Positions 23,005 to 35,445 of a stretch of DNA of 64,000 nucleotides are shown here, in pieces. The notes under the pieces are model-generated. The model did no database searches, was not told the DNA's origin, and worked only from the letters and a program-made list of their open reading frames with translations. The stretch is from Artocarpus heterophyllus (taxonomy: Eukaryota > Streptophyta > Magnoliopsida > Rosales > Moraceae), in the NCBI GenBank assembly GCA_025403435.1, contig JAJQZP010000445.1:310001-374000 (forward strand). The letters are read 5' to 3'. The position numbers were made by a program, and so were the translations under genes. Every line of letters begins with the position of its first letter. Positions within the stretch are counted from its first letter, which is position 1.

Positions 23005-26000
23005 CTAAGATGATATGGCACCCATACAAGCAGTGAGCTCATGAAACATTTTAGGTGGCAATCCCTTAGTAAGCGGATCCGCAATCATGGAGTTTATACC
23101 AATATGTTCTATAGGTAACTGTCTACTCTGAAATTTTTCTTTCACAACAAGGGACTTGATGTATATATGCTTTGACTTCTTCAAGCTCCTGTTGTTGTTA
23201 GAATATAAAACAGTTGACTTATTGTCGCAAAATAACTTGAGTAGTTTTTTAATACTGTCTACTATGCGCAGCTCTGTGACAAAATTTTGCAATTATATTC
23301 CATGATTGGACGCCTCATAACATGCTATAAACTCTGCCGCCATGGTAGATGATACCAAAAGAGACTGTTTAGCACTCTTCTAAAAGACAGCACCTCTAGC
23401 CAAAAGGTAGATATAGCTCGACATAGATTTTATACTATCTTAGCATCCAATATAATCGGAGTCAATGCACCTAATGATCTCAAGTTGTTTCGACCTTTGA
23501 TACGTGAGCATATAGTCTTTTGTTCTCTGTAAATACCTCAAGATTCGTTTGGCTGCTATCTAGTGATCCTTTCTGGATTTCTTAAATATTGGCCCAACAT
23601 CCCTGTAACGTATGCAATATCCGAACATGTACAAACCTAAGCATTCATCAGAGTCCCTATTGCTGACGTATAAGGAATCTACATTTCTTGAATCTTAAAA
23701 TCATTCTTGGGACAGTGATTGAAACTAAACTTGTCTCCCTTAGCAACAGGAATACCACTTGGTTTGCAATCTTGTATGCCATATCTCTTAAGAACCTTTT
23801 TGATATAGACCTTTAGTGATAATCCAATAATACCCCAAGAACGATCCCGGTATATCTGTATACCTAACACAAAAAATACGTCACCAAGATCCTTCATCTC
23901 AAATTTCTTTGAACGAAATATCTTGGTTTCATGCAATAAGTCTATATCGTTGCTGGCAAGCAATATGTCATCGACATATAAGATGAAAAAAGGATAGTTA
24001 TTCCCACTGAACTTGTGGTATATACAATCATCGACCACATTCATCTCAAAACCAAACGAGATGATGACCTGATGAAATTTGTAATACCACTAACGAGACA
24101 CCTACTTAAGCCCATAGATGGATTTCTTTAATTTGTAAACTATCTTCTTTGCATCTCCCGATACAAAAGTTTTTCAGTTGCACCATATAGATTGTTTCAT
24201 CAATATCACCATTGAGAAACGCAGTCTTAACATTCACATAATAAAGCTCAAGATTAAAATGCACCACTAATGCCATTATAATTTTAAAAGAGTCTTTTGA
24301 AGAAACATAAGAAAAAGTCTTTTTATAATCAATGTCCTATTTCTGTGTAAGGCCTTTAGCGATAAAATGAGCTTTATACCTCTCTACATTGCCTTTTGAA
24401 TCCCTTTTGGTCTTAAATATCCATTTACAACTAATGGGCTTTACTCGTTTAGGCAATGGGATAAGAACCCAGACATCATTGTCCTTCATGGACTTTATCT
24501 CCTCATTCATGGCTTCAATCTACTCTTGAGATCTAGAACTTTCCATTACTTGACGGAAGTTGATTGGATCATCTTCTACCACACCAATGTCAAACTCATG
24601 TTCTTGGAGAAATACAATGTAATCATCTAACACCGCACTTCTCCTTTCTCTAGTGGATCTCCTTAATGGCATAGATTCTTGAGGTGGAAGAGTTTGTTCT
24701 TCTAGAACAATTTTTGGAATAAGAGGTTCTTCGACATTGTCTTGATTTGGGTCTGCTTTTTGAACAATGACAGGAATAAAAGCCTGATCAATGTCAATAA
24801 CGGCTGTGGGTATATCAACATATTCCTTTTCAAAGACAAAGTCCCTAACCTTATCTCCTCCCGTAAACTTGACGTCCTCAAAGAACCGGGCCTTTCCCAT
24901 CTCAAAATCAACTTAGTTGTGGGATCATAAAACTTGTACCCTTAGATCTTTCAGAGTATTTAATAAATAAGAACTCACCGTCCTTCAGTCCAGTTTCTTT
25001 TCTTTAGGCTATAAGGCCTTGCCTCAACTGGACATCCCCAAACATATAAATGCTTTAAACTAGCTTCTTTTCCATCCAGATTTTGTAAGGGGTTTTGGTA
25101 GTTACTTTAGTTAAAACCCTACAATCTTAAGCGCTTCTCCCCAAAGTGATTCCGGTAAGGTAGAATAAGAGATCATACTCCTCACCATGTCCTTATGCAT
25201 CATGTTTCATCTTTCAACAACACCATTCATAGTGGGCTAACCTGGCATAGTGTGCTGTGGGACAATACCACATTCCTCTAGGAATTTAGCAAAAAGTCCT
25301 AGATTTTGTTCACTTGAACCATTATATCTGTTATAGTATTCACCACCACGGTTAGATCTGATACTTTTAATCCTTTTGCTTAGTTGGTTTTCAACTTCAG
25401 CCTTATAATTTATTAACATATCCAGTGACTATGACGTTTTATGAATGAGATATATATAGCCATATCTAGAAAAATCATCTATGAATATTATAAAATATTA
25501 TTAACCATTCTAAGAAACCGTAGGGAATGGCTACAAATATCTATATGTATAAATTCTAAGACGTTCAAAGTCCTGTTGGCTTCAAATATCCTTTTATTAG
25601 TTTGTTTCCCCTTTATACAGTCAACACAAACATTAAAATCTATAAAATCTAAGGGACACAAGTCTCTCTATTCTCCTTCTAGAGATATGACCTAATCTCT
25701 TGTGCCATAACACAGCCAAATTCTTATTGGTCGGTTTTCTCTTTATACCCTGTGTACTTAATTGCAGGGATTCATTAAATGAAGCAATTGTATCAATTAA
25801 ATGAAGATTATCATAACCTGACAAAGAACCGGAACCAACCAATTTTGAATCATGAAACAAACTAAATTTTTCATTTTGAAATGAACAAGAATAACCAGAT
25901 TTTTCTAAAGCAGAAATAGAAATCAAATTCCGTCTAAAAGATTGTACAATAAATATCCCATTAAGATCCAAATAAAATCCAGTCTTTAACAATAATCTAA

Positions 26001-27025
26001 ATTTCCTTATTGCTTCAACTTCAACCTTCTTGCCATTGCCCATATAGATGCATCTTTCATCATCATTTGCCTCTCGGCATCTTAGACAACCCTGCCTAAA
26101 TACACCAATGTGAGTGGTTGCATCAGAATCTATCTACCAAGTGTGTTTAGGTACTGAAGTTAAATTAATCTTAGAACAAACGAAATTTAGAAGCATACCT
26201 TTCTCAGTACAACAAGCGTAGTAATTAGTGCAATGCTTCCTTTTATGCCTTTCAGCTCCACAGAAGAAACAACCCGTACCTTTTGGATCATTCAGTTTCT
26301 TTTGTTGTTTCCTTTGAGGTGTCGTATCTATAACTTCCTTATCCTTCTTTCTTTTCTTCCATTTGTCCTTAGAAGTATTAGTCAAGTGAGCACTTTTTAT
26401 CTTTTCTTACTTCAACCTTTCCTCTTCTTGCACACAGTGTAAGATGAGCTCATTAAGAGACCAAGTCTTCTTTTAGCAGTTATAGCTCACCTTGAATTGA
26501 CTGAACTGTGTGGGAAGAGATATTAGAACCAAATGCACTAGTAAGTCCTTAGAAAAGTCAAGCTTAAGTGCTTTCAGTTTTGAAGCAACAAGAGACATCT
26601 CCATGATGTACTCCTTGATGTTCCCCTTACCTCTGTATCTGATTAAGATGAGGCTTGCCAAAAGTATACTTGTTTTAGCTTTTGCAAGTTTGGCAAATCT
26701 CTTTTCAATGTCCTCAAGGAACTCTTTGGCTGTCTTTATCGTTTCCAATATAGTGTCCCTGAATGCTTCTAAAATGGCCTTTTTCATGATCATCATACAC
26801 ATGTAATTTGACTTCTCCCACCTTTCCATGTCCTTTTTTTCATTAGAGAAACTCTTATCTGTCAGAGGTGCAGGAGAAGGAATCTTTAACGTAAGGTCGA
26901 GACCCATGACTGCGAGAACTATAAGGAGGTTCTCTTACCATGATTTGAGGTTGCTACCATTCAGTATAGGAATTGAATTGATGTTGGCAATAATATTTGA
27001 GGCAGAACTAGTAGCTGAAACATAG
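23005..27025 (-). pseudogene. Element C gag-pol polyprotein (broken)
   Basis: Copia polyprotein on the - strand. gag reads SASNIIANINSIPILNGSNL near 27000, then a CAA-to-TAA type stop, and continues MGLDLTLKIPSPAP and KDMERWEKSN. The zinc knuckle keeps its ligands (CFFCGAERHKRKHC, near 26260). The protease reads W*IDSDATTH, so DSG has become DSD, and a preceding Trp is a stop. GAG-pre-integrase LWHKRLGHISRRRIE lies near 25700, an integrase piece with SNRGGEYYNRY near 25340, and reverse transcriptase with LYVDDILLASND near 23975. RNase H remnants include CDNKSTV and ADPLTKGLPP (23005-23292). Stops and shifts throughout mean no product. Confidence 0.88.
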
Positions 27026-27417
27026 AACAAAACAAACAAACCCAAATTCAAGCTCATATAAGAATCCAAAATAACAATAATAACTCCAAATAAAGGCAAC
27101 CCTATTTTAGGATACCAGGCACTCCATTAATTTTTAGTCTTTAGATAAAAATATTAATTTGTAAGTGATATCTTGGTGTAGTAATGAAACACTCACAATA
27201 AGAACATGTCAAACAATAAATTTTCCTTTGGGCCAATTTATTATTCATCACGTATTTATTACTATAAGTGTACATAAAATTTTGTCAAATATTGGCCTTT
27301 TTTTGGGCTGGTCAATATTCACATAAGTTGCATGGACACAATCGTTTATATTTCAAAACAAATTAATTTCCACAAGAGATGTCACTTTGGTAACATGTTG
27401 CTTCAATTAATTCATCT

Positions 27418-27455
<38 letters not shown>

Positions 27456-28520
27456 CAAATATTTGAATTTAAAATTGCACCAGAAATGACCAAAATTTAA
27501 ATAAAAAATAAAAAATTTTGGTTAAAATTCAACCAGTCAACTTAACTTGGTCAGGGCTAGACTAGGACAATAGACCCAACCCGGATCCTAAACCAGCTCC
27601 CCTCTCTTTCCTTTTTTTTTTTTGGTCGCCCAGAGGTTTAACCCCTTGGATTCTTTCTAATCATGGGCCCAATTGGGCCTGTGTATGTTTCATTAGTTTT
27701 TTTTATTACCCGGTGACCTAGGGCTTTAACTCCTAGATACTTTTCTAGTCACGGGCCCAATCAGGCCCAAATGATGTCCTTTTATTTTGGGTTGAAGCCC
27801 ATAACTCTAAAATAACCCTAATCCCTGGGAAGACAACATATAGGCGCACTCCGGCCGACGCCCCAGCGGTTACTGCTTGAAGTGGCTGACGTTGGCAGTG
27901 GCAAGGCCTACCACCATTGAAATGACCCTTCCTTTTTGTTTTTTGTTTTTTCTTTTTTCTTGCAGCTATTGCTGCCGCATGAAACCAAAAATAATAATAA
28001 TAAAAAAATCTTTGAAAAGCTAAATCCATGAATTCGGTAAAAAAAAAAAAAGAGTTTCCTGTTAAGTGTATCAACCAAAACACATATATACATAACGATA
28101 TTTGCTTTTTCTTTTCTCGGCAACTGAGTCGTAATACTTGAACGAAACAAAATATATAGATTTATGTGTATATATATTATATTACGTCTACATTATATCA
28201 TTCACAATGCATATATATATATATATATATATATATTAAGAAGAAACCGAATCCAGCTAAATCCATATTTTCATAATATATACATCTACAAATATTCATA
28301 TATAATATATATAAATCCAAATGTATATACATATATATATATATATCAACACAATAATGTATTCCCATAATAATTCAGTCAAAATTTCAAATAATTGTTC
28401 TCAAATTCAATAATTTTAAATAACCATAAATTGTAAAATTTGAGAATTTTTCTATGAGAATCACATCTAAAAAATTATTGATTCCCAATTATTTAACATA
28501 AAAAAACTTTAGATACCACT
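27026..28520 (-). other. Element C untranslated leader
   Basis: 1.5 kb without coding domains. It holds (AT)n tracts at about 27421-27450, 28209-28236 and 28336-28347. It also has a direct duplication of about 70-75 bp (about 27611-27682 and 27694-27770), in which each unit ends in a GGGCCCAAT palindrome-like string. Open frames here are low-complexity artefacts. Confidence 0.6.
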
Positions 28521-28985
28521 TGTTAGAATAAAATATTGTGATGAAAACCATTATAACCTAAGATCATTCATGTCAAATCACTGAGATAGTTAATAAGATG
28601 TGGAAGCTAACCTTAATCCATAGATGTGATGTGATTTCTGAGTCTGTAGGTTGATGATCTTCTAAGTCTAGTACGTAAGTCATCCTTTAAAAAATGTCTC
28701 TATAATCTCTATTTAGATGGGTGATAAAAAAATAAAGTACGTAATAACTTGAGGTCACAACCTTTTTATATACCTACTAAACCCTGACAGTTATCCTTAA
28801 TCATTAATTCAGTCCATCATAAAATCAATAATTATATAATAGTCTCTACATATAGTAGGTTCATGTTTAATGATGCATTAAAAACCTAAAATCTAAATTA
28901 ATCACTTTAATTAAACAACTTTATCTGATAATCTTTAATACACGTTATTTAATATATTAGCCTATGTATTAGAATAATTCCAACA
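28521..28985 (-). repeat. Element C 5' LTR
   Basis: 465 bp, starting TGTTAGAATAAAATATTG and ending AATTCCAACA on the + strand, followed by TTATA. Homologous to 22043-22532, with many substitutions and a shorter TCTCTATAATC array. Confidence 0.9.
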
Positions 28986-28990
28986 TTATA

Positions 28991-29333
28991 GACTGGAAAA
29001 CATGAAAGACAAATACAAAGGAGTCAATTAGAACTGACATACATAATGTGTTTGATATGCTGCTTCAGATAATATAGTTAAGTGGCAAGAGAGCAAAACT
29101 GACCGCAATAATGCATGACTTCTGTTTTTGGTTTTATTATTGGCACTAATAGAATTGAGATTTGAACCTACCAACCTTGTTAATACAACTTGTATATATA
29201 TATGTAATAGTTGGCTTATTATTAATCGATAAAATATATATATATATTTTTAAAAAATGGTTGGCTTATAATTAGACATTATAATCTTAGTCTCTTTTTT
29301 TATTTTTATTGTTTATAATTAATTACAAATATT
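28991..29333. other. Gene-free stretch
   Basis: AT-rich sequence between element C and the foldback element; short (AT) tracts near 29195 and 29235. No coding or RNA signal seen. Confidence 0.5.
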
Positions 29334-29866
29334 TCCCCCTCAACTATAGCCCTCTTGTAATACTATGTCCTCTGAACTTAAAAAACATAACATGCATTCC
29401 CTCAAACTATGTAAATATTAACAAAAAAAACTCCTTTTGTTAGACCTTTTTAATAAATCTTAGTATATAATTAAGATTTAATATATAATATAAATATATT
29501 TTGGTAACTCTATCATGTCTAAAGCTTATTTGAATTTAAAAAGTTAATATAATTTAAAATTTTAATTGTTAAAAAATATAAACTGAAAAACCTTAAAAAA
29601 ATTTTAAAACAAATAATCTATTATTTCACTTTCATGTGACTATATGAAAGTAAGATAACAATCTATTCCTTAAATTATTCAACAATTCCATTATTGTGTA
29701 ATATAGTATCATTTATTCTCAAAATCATAATTCATGGAGTTTAATTTTTAATATTTTATAAATCAAGGGTAGCAAATGTTACGTTTTTAAGTTCAAGGAA
29801 AACGAATGTTATGTTATGAAGTATAAGGTCATAGTTTTACAAGGGCTATAGTTGAGTGGGAACCTT
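29334..29866. mobile_element. Foldback MITE, about 530 bp
   Basis: The left end (about 29334-29405; CCCCTCAACTATAGCCCTCTT) is the reverse complement of the right end (about 29790-29866; CAAGGGCTATAGTTGAGTGGG) over about 75 bases with a few mismatches. ATTAATT strings lie just outside both ends. There is no coding capacity. The long terminal inverted repeats suggest a non-autonomous DNA transposon, perhaps Mutator-like; the superfamily is not certain. Confidence 0.75.
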
Positions 29867-32333
29867 TTTAATTAATCCTATTTTTTATTCATATGAAACA
29901 ACTAGTGTGTGACTTTGAGCTTTGGATTACACATATAAAATGAGGAGATTTATAAACTGATGGGTATGTATATATTCACAAGTACAGAAGAAATAGATTT
30001 CAGCAAAAAAGAAAAAAAAAATATGAATAGAGGATTGTTGTAGAACTTTACGTCCTTTATACAAGCCAAATAGGTAATGTTGTCTTGAGGTAATAAAAGA
30101 CGGTTTCAAAGTAACTGTCCTCTAAGGTGAGGCTATAGAGGACAGTTCCAATAGTTGAATAGATTACACCTGTGTATATGACAGTTTAGAAAGTGTTTCT
30201 TATAGCGTTAAAAAAAAGTCCTTTTGTAGTAGCATGAATAGATTAAAATAAGGATATATTTAAGAAAATATGGTTTTTATAATTTTGTGTAACACTTGTT
30301 ATTTTTAACAGGTATAATTGTGTCAATTTTAGATATTAGTGTGCCAATTTAATTTGCACAAATTTTGTTGCATTGAAAATTTTAACTTTTTTATTTTTAG
30401 TATTTTTTTAGATTTTTCTTTTTCTATGCTTGTTTGACAAAATTACCAAAATGACCTGCATTATTCTACTTATTTATAAAAATGCCATTTTGGCATTTTC
30501 TTCTAACCCCACCCGTGAAAAAACCCAGGAGAAAACTCTCCTTCAATTCCTCCTCAGTTGCCTCTCCCTTGTCTTCCACCTTCTCTTTCTTTTCTTTCTT
30601 TTTATTTCCTTCACTCATCTCTCTCTCTACTTCTCCTTTCTTTCTTCTTGATTTTCTTCTTCTTCTTTTGCTGCTTTTCTTCTTCTTCTTTTGCTGCTTT
30701 TCTTCTTCTTCTTTTGGGTTAGATTTTCAAATTTCAAATTTTGATTTAAATTATAATTTAAGTATAAAAATGGTTAGAAATTAGTTTATGATGATTGTAG
30801 ATTGTTTATGCATGATTTTTACGCTTAAAAAGCAATTAAAAAACCCAGAATTTGAGAAAAATGGTTCAACGTAAGATTTTGGAGATTTTGTAAAGTTTTT
30901 CCAGGAAAAAAACGAGTCGTTTTCCTCCTTTAAAGAAAACGACATGGCATTTTCATTATTGAAATTTGCTATCATTTAAAAAAATTTCTTAAAATCCTAC
31001 TTTATGTAGAATTGAACATGTAACCTCTTATTGTAAAACCCTTGGTTTTAATTAATAGAAATTCAAAATTTGGGCCATTTTGGGATTTTACAAAGACTTG
31101 TGGAATAATAATAAACCCCCCACCCCCTACCCTAAAAAAAAAAAAAAAAAATCTCCACCCACACTTTCTCTTTTTTCCATTCTCTCTCTTCCCTTTCTTC
31201 CTCTCACCTTCATGCCCAAAACAAGAAAAAAAACTCGCCACTGCCTTTCCCTAACTGTCAACCTCTGGCTGCCGCCGCCCTGCACACGTTGGCCAAATGC
31301 ACTCACTGCCACTCAAACCTCTAGCCACTCTAACTCACTCGCCACCAGTCGCCGTGGAGAGACGTGGGAAGTTAACATTTTTCAAGCTTCTTCATGTGAT
31401 TCTAGCGCCATCTAGCTCTGCCACCTCTGGCCAACCATACCTTAGTGCTACCCATGTCGAGAGGAGCAAGATCCACCCCTTCATTAGTTCAATCATTGTC
31501 GGACTTTTTTGGGCCACAATGCATCCCTTTTGATGGATTTTACGATTTTTTTGGCGAATCGGACGTCGTTTTGAGAAGCAACCACTAGAAACATACTCTC
31601 CTCAATAACAGCTTCATTTTGGTACCCACCTTCACCACCACCTTCTCCATTGGCGTCGGTCAACGTCGATTAACCCCCAATCAACGCCGGCTAAACCGTG
31701 ACCTTGACCACAAAATTAGACGCAGGTGTATACTAGCCTATTTCTAACGCTCCGGACGTGTTTATGACATCGAAATTGTGAGAAAAAATTCCAAAAGGGG
31801 AGATCAACAAACAAAGTTTCAAATTTTGGGCTCAACAATTCCAATTTTTCCAATTGAAGCGTTTTTGCACCTCATCAGACTTTCTAGTAGGAATTTTGAC
31901 TACCTGAAACTTCAAAAAAAAAAATTTAATAAATATTTTTTGAAATTTGTGATATAATTTAGTTTCATTGGTTATAAAGATTAAAATGAATATTGAGAAC
32001 TTCCTAATTGATTGTGATGTTGATTTTTGATTTAATTAATTGTGTTGGTTTATCTATTATTGTTACATATATGCTCTAAAAGACACATCTTGAAGTTTTA
32101 ACATGTTATAACTATTCCATGAACCACCTCTTGTAGGTTTAAAATTTTAGTTTTAGTCAAAAAACAGCCATTATGCTACCAGAATTTCGTTAGAGCAATG
32201 AGCTAATAAACTAACATTTTGAGAACATGAGTGATTTGACCCCGTTTCTTCTTGTTGTGACTTTATGCGGCGTCGCTAGATTAAATATGACTATTTGGAA
32301 GATTCCTTGAGGATTGTTAAATTTACATTACTC
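29867..32333. other. Gene-free region; probably the upstream part of the element G 5' LTR
   Basis: No coding domain. CT-rich low complexity at 30540-30720 includes a tandem repeat of a unit with TTTTGCTGCTTTTCTTCTTC (30655-30718). Two strings built like AAACGA..TCGTTT occur at 30909-30923 and 30935-30954. A CT-rich, then GC-rich stretch (31140-31720) has the look of a long plant gypsy LTR. Open frames here are low-complexity. Confidence 0.4.
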
Positions 32334-33133
32334 TCGGGGTGCTAATTTAGGGCACAACGGATAATGGGTGCTCATTCAAAGCACAACAAATATCTTTATA
32401 TTCCTTTCTTTCCTTCTTTTGCTTCACTAACAACCAGAACTTGAATGTTAGATTTAATGGTGAGTTTCTAACTCTATAAAGGTTTAGATTAATGTTCTTT
32501 AAATATTTATTTATTTATTCATTTGTTTGTTTATTTCTTTATGAATCATGTTAGAACATTAATTTGTTTAGTTTCATTAGAATTTTATTTGGAACCATAA
32601 AGTCTACATATATGTTTTTGTTTGTAGCAATACATGAATTTTGGTCATTTATTTTGGTATGTGAATTTAAAAAAATTGAGTCGTCGGTATTCTTATTGGA
32701 CTCTTGCCCACCCCTCTTTTTTCCCAGGTGGTGTTCAGTGCTAGCTTGACCAACAGAGTAGTTAGAACATCTAGAAGCTTGCAGCTACATCCTTTGGTAG
32801 TGCTTTTGGAAGGATTATCACATTTTTTTTTATTTGTCCCCTTGAACATTTTGTATAATGGTGAGGGAAGAATTGAGATTTAGGAACTTCTATATTTAAA
32901 ATACGCTCAAAGGTGATATTATAAATGAATGATGCTTGACAAACACACTTTTATGATTATAAAAATTTATATCAGTATACTATCTGGGTTTGACAGGTAG
33001 ACGTATTACTGTGGGTTTAAGAATTAGAATAGAAAGTGAAATAAAATTTGTCTGAAATATTGGTATTTTGACTAAGACCCTGTCTTCATAAACTTTAAAA
33101 TTTTGTCACTAACCTTAATTTTGGGTCGTGACA
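32334..33133 (+). repeat. Element G: 3' part of a degenerate 5' LTR (Ty3-gypsy-like)
   Basis: Starts CTCGGGGTGCTAATTTAGGG and ends TTTTGGGTCGTGACA, followed by a primer-like site GGGTATTAGAGCTTAGG (33138-33154, close to TGGTATCAGAGC). A related segment at 42607-43351 begins CTCGGGGGTGCTTCTTTGGG and ends TTTTGGGTTGTGACA, so the two look like the LTRs of one old + strand element. Shared landmarks are a GGG(C/T)ACAACG string, TTCTTTCCTT before TTCACTAACAA, and GTCACTA near the end. Confidence 0.5.
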
Positions 33134-34721
33134 AAAAGGGTATTAGAGCTTAGGTTTGAAAACTCAGAATGTGCCACTTGTTGAATTAGATTGTTATATA
33201 TACATTTCTAAAACTTTCATGCATCCTTGTTTTCTAATACATTTAGCTTATTTAATAAATACTACTAGGACGTCGTCTAGATGAGAAAAAACACAGCAAA
33301 AATGACCTTAGTATTTTGTCATTTAGTGTCTGGTTTTCTTTAAGCCTTCCATTGGCTTATAATTTCTAGATAGGGGCGGTATGGTCATTGTATTTCCAAT
33401 ATCAGCCAATTTTTTTTATTATAATTGGCTTGGACTTTTATGTATAATTGAGGACTTCCAGTTCAGGTTAGATATTGAGATTAGTAATCTAGAGTTTTTT
33501 ATCACTTATTTATTGTTTAGCTTCTTAGTTGACCACATTGCTAATATTATTTGGTCTCTTGGGTGGTTGAAAACCGTCTTTTGGTTGGACTTGAGAATGA
33601 TAATTTTGGGATTTGAAGTAGGAAAGTCATTTTTTTGAGTTTGAAGCTCTTAGAATCTAAGTTCTATTTTATCCGTGTATGATGAAGTTTATGAAAGGTT
33701 CACCATGACAAGTTCTTATACTTTATTTCACGTTCATGGTTTCGACGTACGCAAATGTTCTTTTACTCTACACGAGGGAGGAGTGGGATGGATTTAGTTT
33801 ATTTTGGGTTAGGTAATGGAACTTTGAACTTATGATTCTAGAGACTGGAAGTTTATAGGCCCATGGGTATGGCAAGGGATGTCTGATTGAGATAAAAACC
33901 CTTTAGTTATTTTGATTCTGTTTTTTTTTTTGGTGGTATGGAATTGAAAATCTTATAATATATATATTTTTATGTAATTGTTGGTTAGAATGATGGGGCA
34001 TACATGAGTGACGACATTGTGATATCTAATTTGAAGGTTAGAACAAGTTGTCCTATATTAAGTTTAGTATATGCAGTTTGTTTAGTCAGATTAATAGACC
34101 TTGCACAACGTTTTATCCAATGTACACAATTTTGGAGTTTGCTTAAGAGGTTTTCATCTTATTATATTTTGATATAGACATGATTTTGCATTGGATAATG
34201 GGTGTAATATTTATAGGATTATAGAGATATTAGTTAGACTGAATTATAAATAATGAAATTTTAAATTAATCTAAGCTTTGAAAATGTTTTAATTGTGAGA
34301 TTTAGATCTATAAATATACCTCTAAGCCACTCCTTTGGCTTAGAAGGCATCTTAGGAAGCTAACAATGAGAATCTAATGATGAGGATAATGCAACCGTTT
34401 ATTAAATTTAGAGAAAAATGGTCTAGTTAAGTATATTGAAGTTGAAGCTTGGGTTACGTAAAATTAACTCCTTTTGATCAAATTGTATTAGATCAGTCAA
34501 GAGTGATATTATGTCTCTGTGATATAGGATGGTTTTAATTTGATGACTTCTAGTAGTTTGGGCAAGTTTAAAAGCCGATCATGAGGTGATTTGTACATGA
34601 TTAAAGTTCTATTCTTTGCAAAAGAATTAGTTAATGAATTGAATAGTTTAAGTTTTAAACGGCACATGCTTATTTGGAAGATTGAGAGAAGTGAGTCAAA
34701 TCCCACGTAACTACAATCTTG
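33134..34721 (+). other. Element G internal remnant, left of element D
   Basis: Begins with the primer-like site. No clear gag or pol domain can be read, and an 85-codon open frame (33381-33638) matches nothing I recognise. The last five bases, TCTTG (34717-34721), are the target duplication of element D. Confidence 0.4.
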
Positions 34722-35161
34722 TGTAAAACATAAACTGAAACGATTCTAACAAGCAAAACTATATACATATTAAAATCGTAAATGTAAACGGAAGCATGAA
34801 AACGTTTTGTTACCTCCGACCATTGCACCTGAGAAATCCGACGGTGTACCATGACAGCCTGTACTTGAGAGCTTCCAAGTCCTCCAAAAAGCTCAATTGA
34901 TGGTGTTGGTACTTTAGAGAATTTTCGGACTTGGAGACCCAACTTTTGTTTCACAAAATCTATACGTGAAAAAACTTTTTTTCTGGTTTTTTTTACTTTG
35001 CACTCATTTCCTCCCATCAAGGAAATAAATAGCAAAAATATTCAGTTATTAAATTAATATGGTTTAATGAAAACATAATGTGAGACCATTTATGTAAAGC
35101 TGTTATAGAAATTAAATTGGTTTCAAAATGAAACCGTTGGCTGGCAAATGTAACAATTACA
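34722..35161 (-). repeat. Element D 3' LTR
   Basis: 440 bp from TGTAAAACATAAACTGAAAC to TGTAACAATTACA, followed by TTCTCCCACTTGG, the complement of the polypurine tract. Near-identical to 40888-41330. Confidence 0.93.
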
Positions 35162-35445
35162 TTCTCCCACTTGGTCTTCATATTTAACCTTATATTTATT
35201 AAACCCACACTTTCAGAAAACAAATACATGAATCATGGCGATAGTTCCTCTAAATTATGAGTATTATCTTCCATGTATTACTATGTATTGTTTCTCAAAC
35301 TTTATTCCTTATATGGTAACTTAACTTTATGAATAAACCCAATGTTTATTCTTGGTCCTACTATATGTGAATTTTCTCCAATAACTTAATGCGCAAAACA
35401 AATATGAGAAAACATCACAACTGAATAAGAGTTTCATTAAAACTG

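Larger units (their letters stand above)
22043..28985 (-). mobile_element. Element C: complete, decayed Ty1-copia retrotransposon
   Basis: A full - strand copia element of 6.9 kb. LTRs are 22043-22532 and 28521-28985, with TGTTAGAA at one end and TTC(T/C)AACA at the other. TTATA flanks both sides (22038-22042 and 28986-28990), a clean 5-bp target duplication. The primer site lies beside the right LTR (TGGTATCTAAAG on the - strand, near 28508-28519); a purine-rich tract (CCTAAGTGGGTGAT) borders the left LTR. gag-pol spans about 27025-23005 and is heavily mutated. It belongs to the same broad copia group as element D, judging from similar gag, protease and RNase H strings. Confidence 0.93.

Noticed and set aside
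28164..28370. 68-codon open frame rich in Tyr and Ile
   Set aside because: Produced by (AT)n tracts in the leader of element C.
30482..31415. Several open frames rich in Phe, Leu, Ser or Lys
   Set aside because: Translations of CT-rich and A-rich simple sequence in probable LTR debris.
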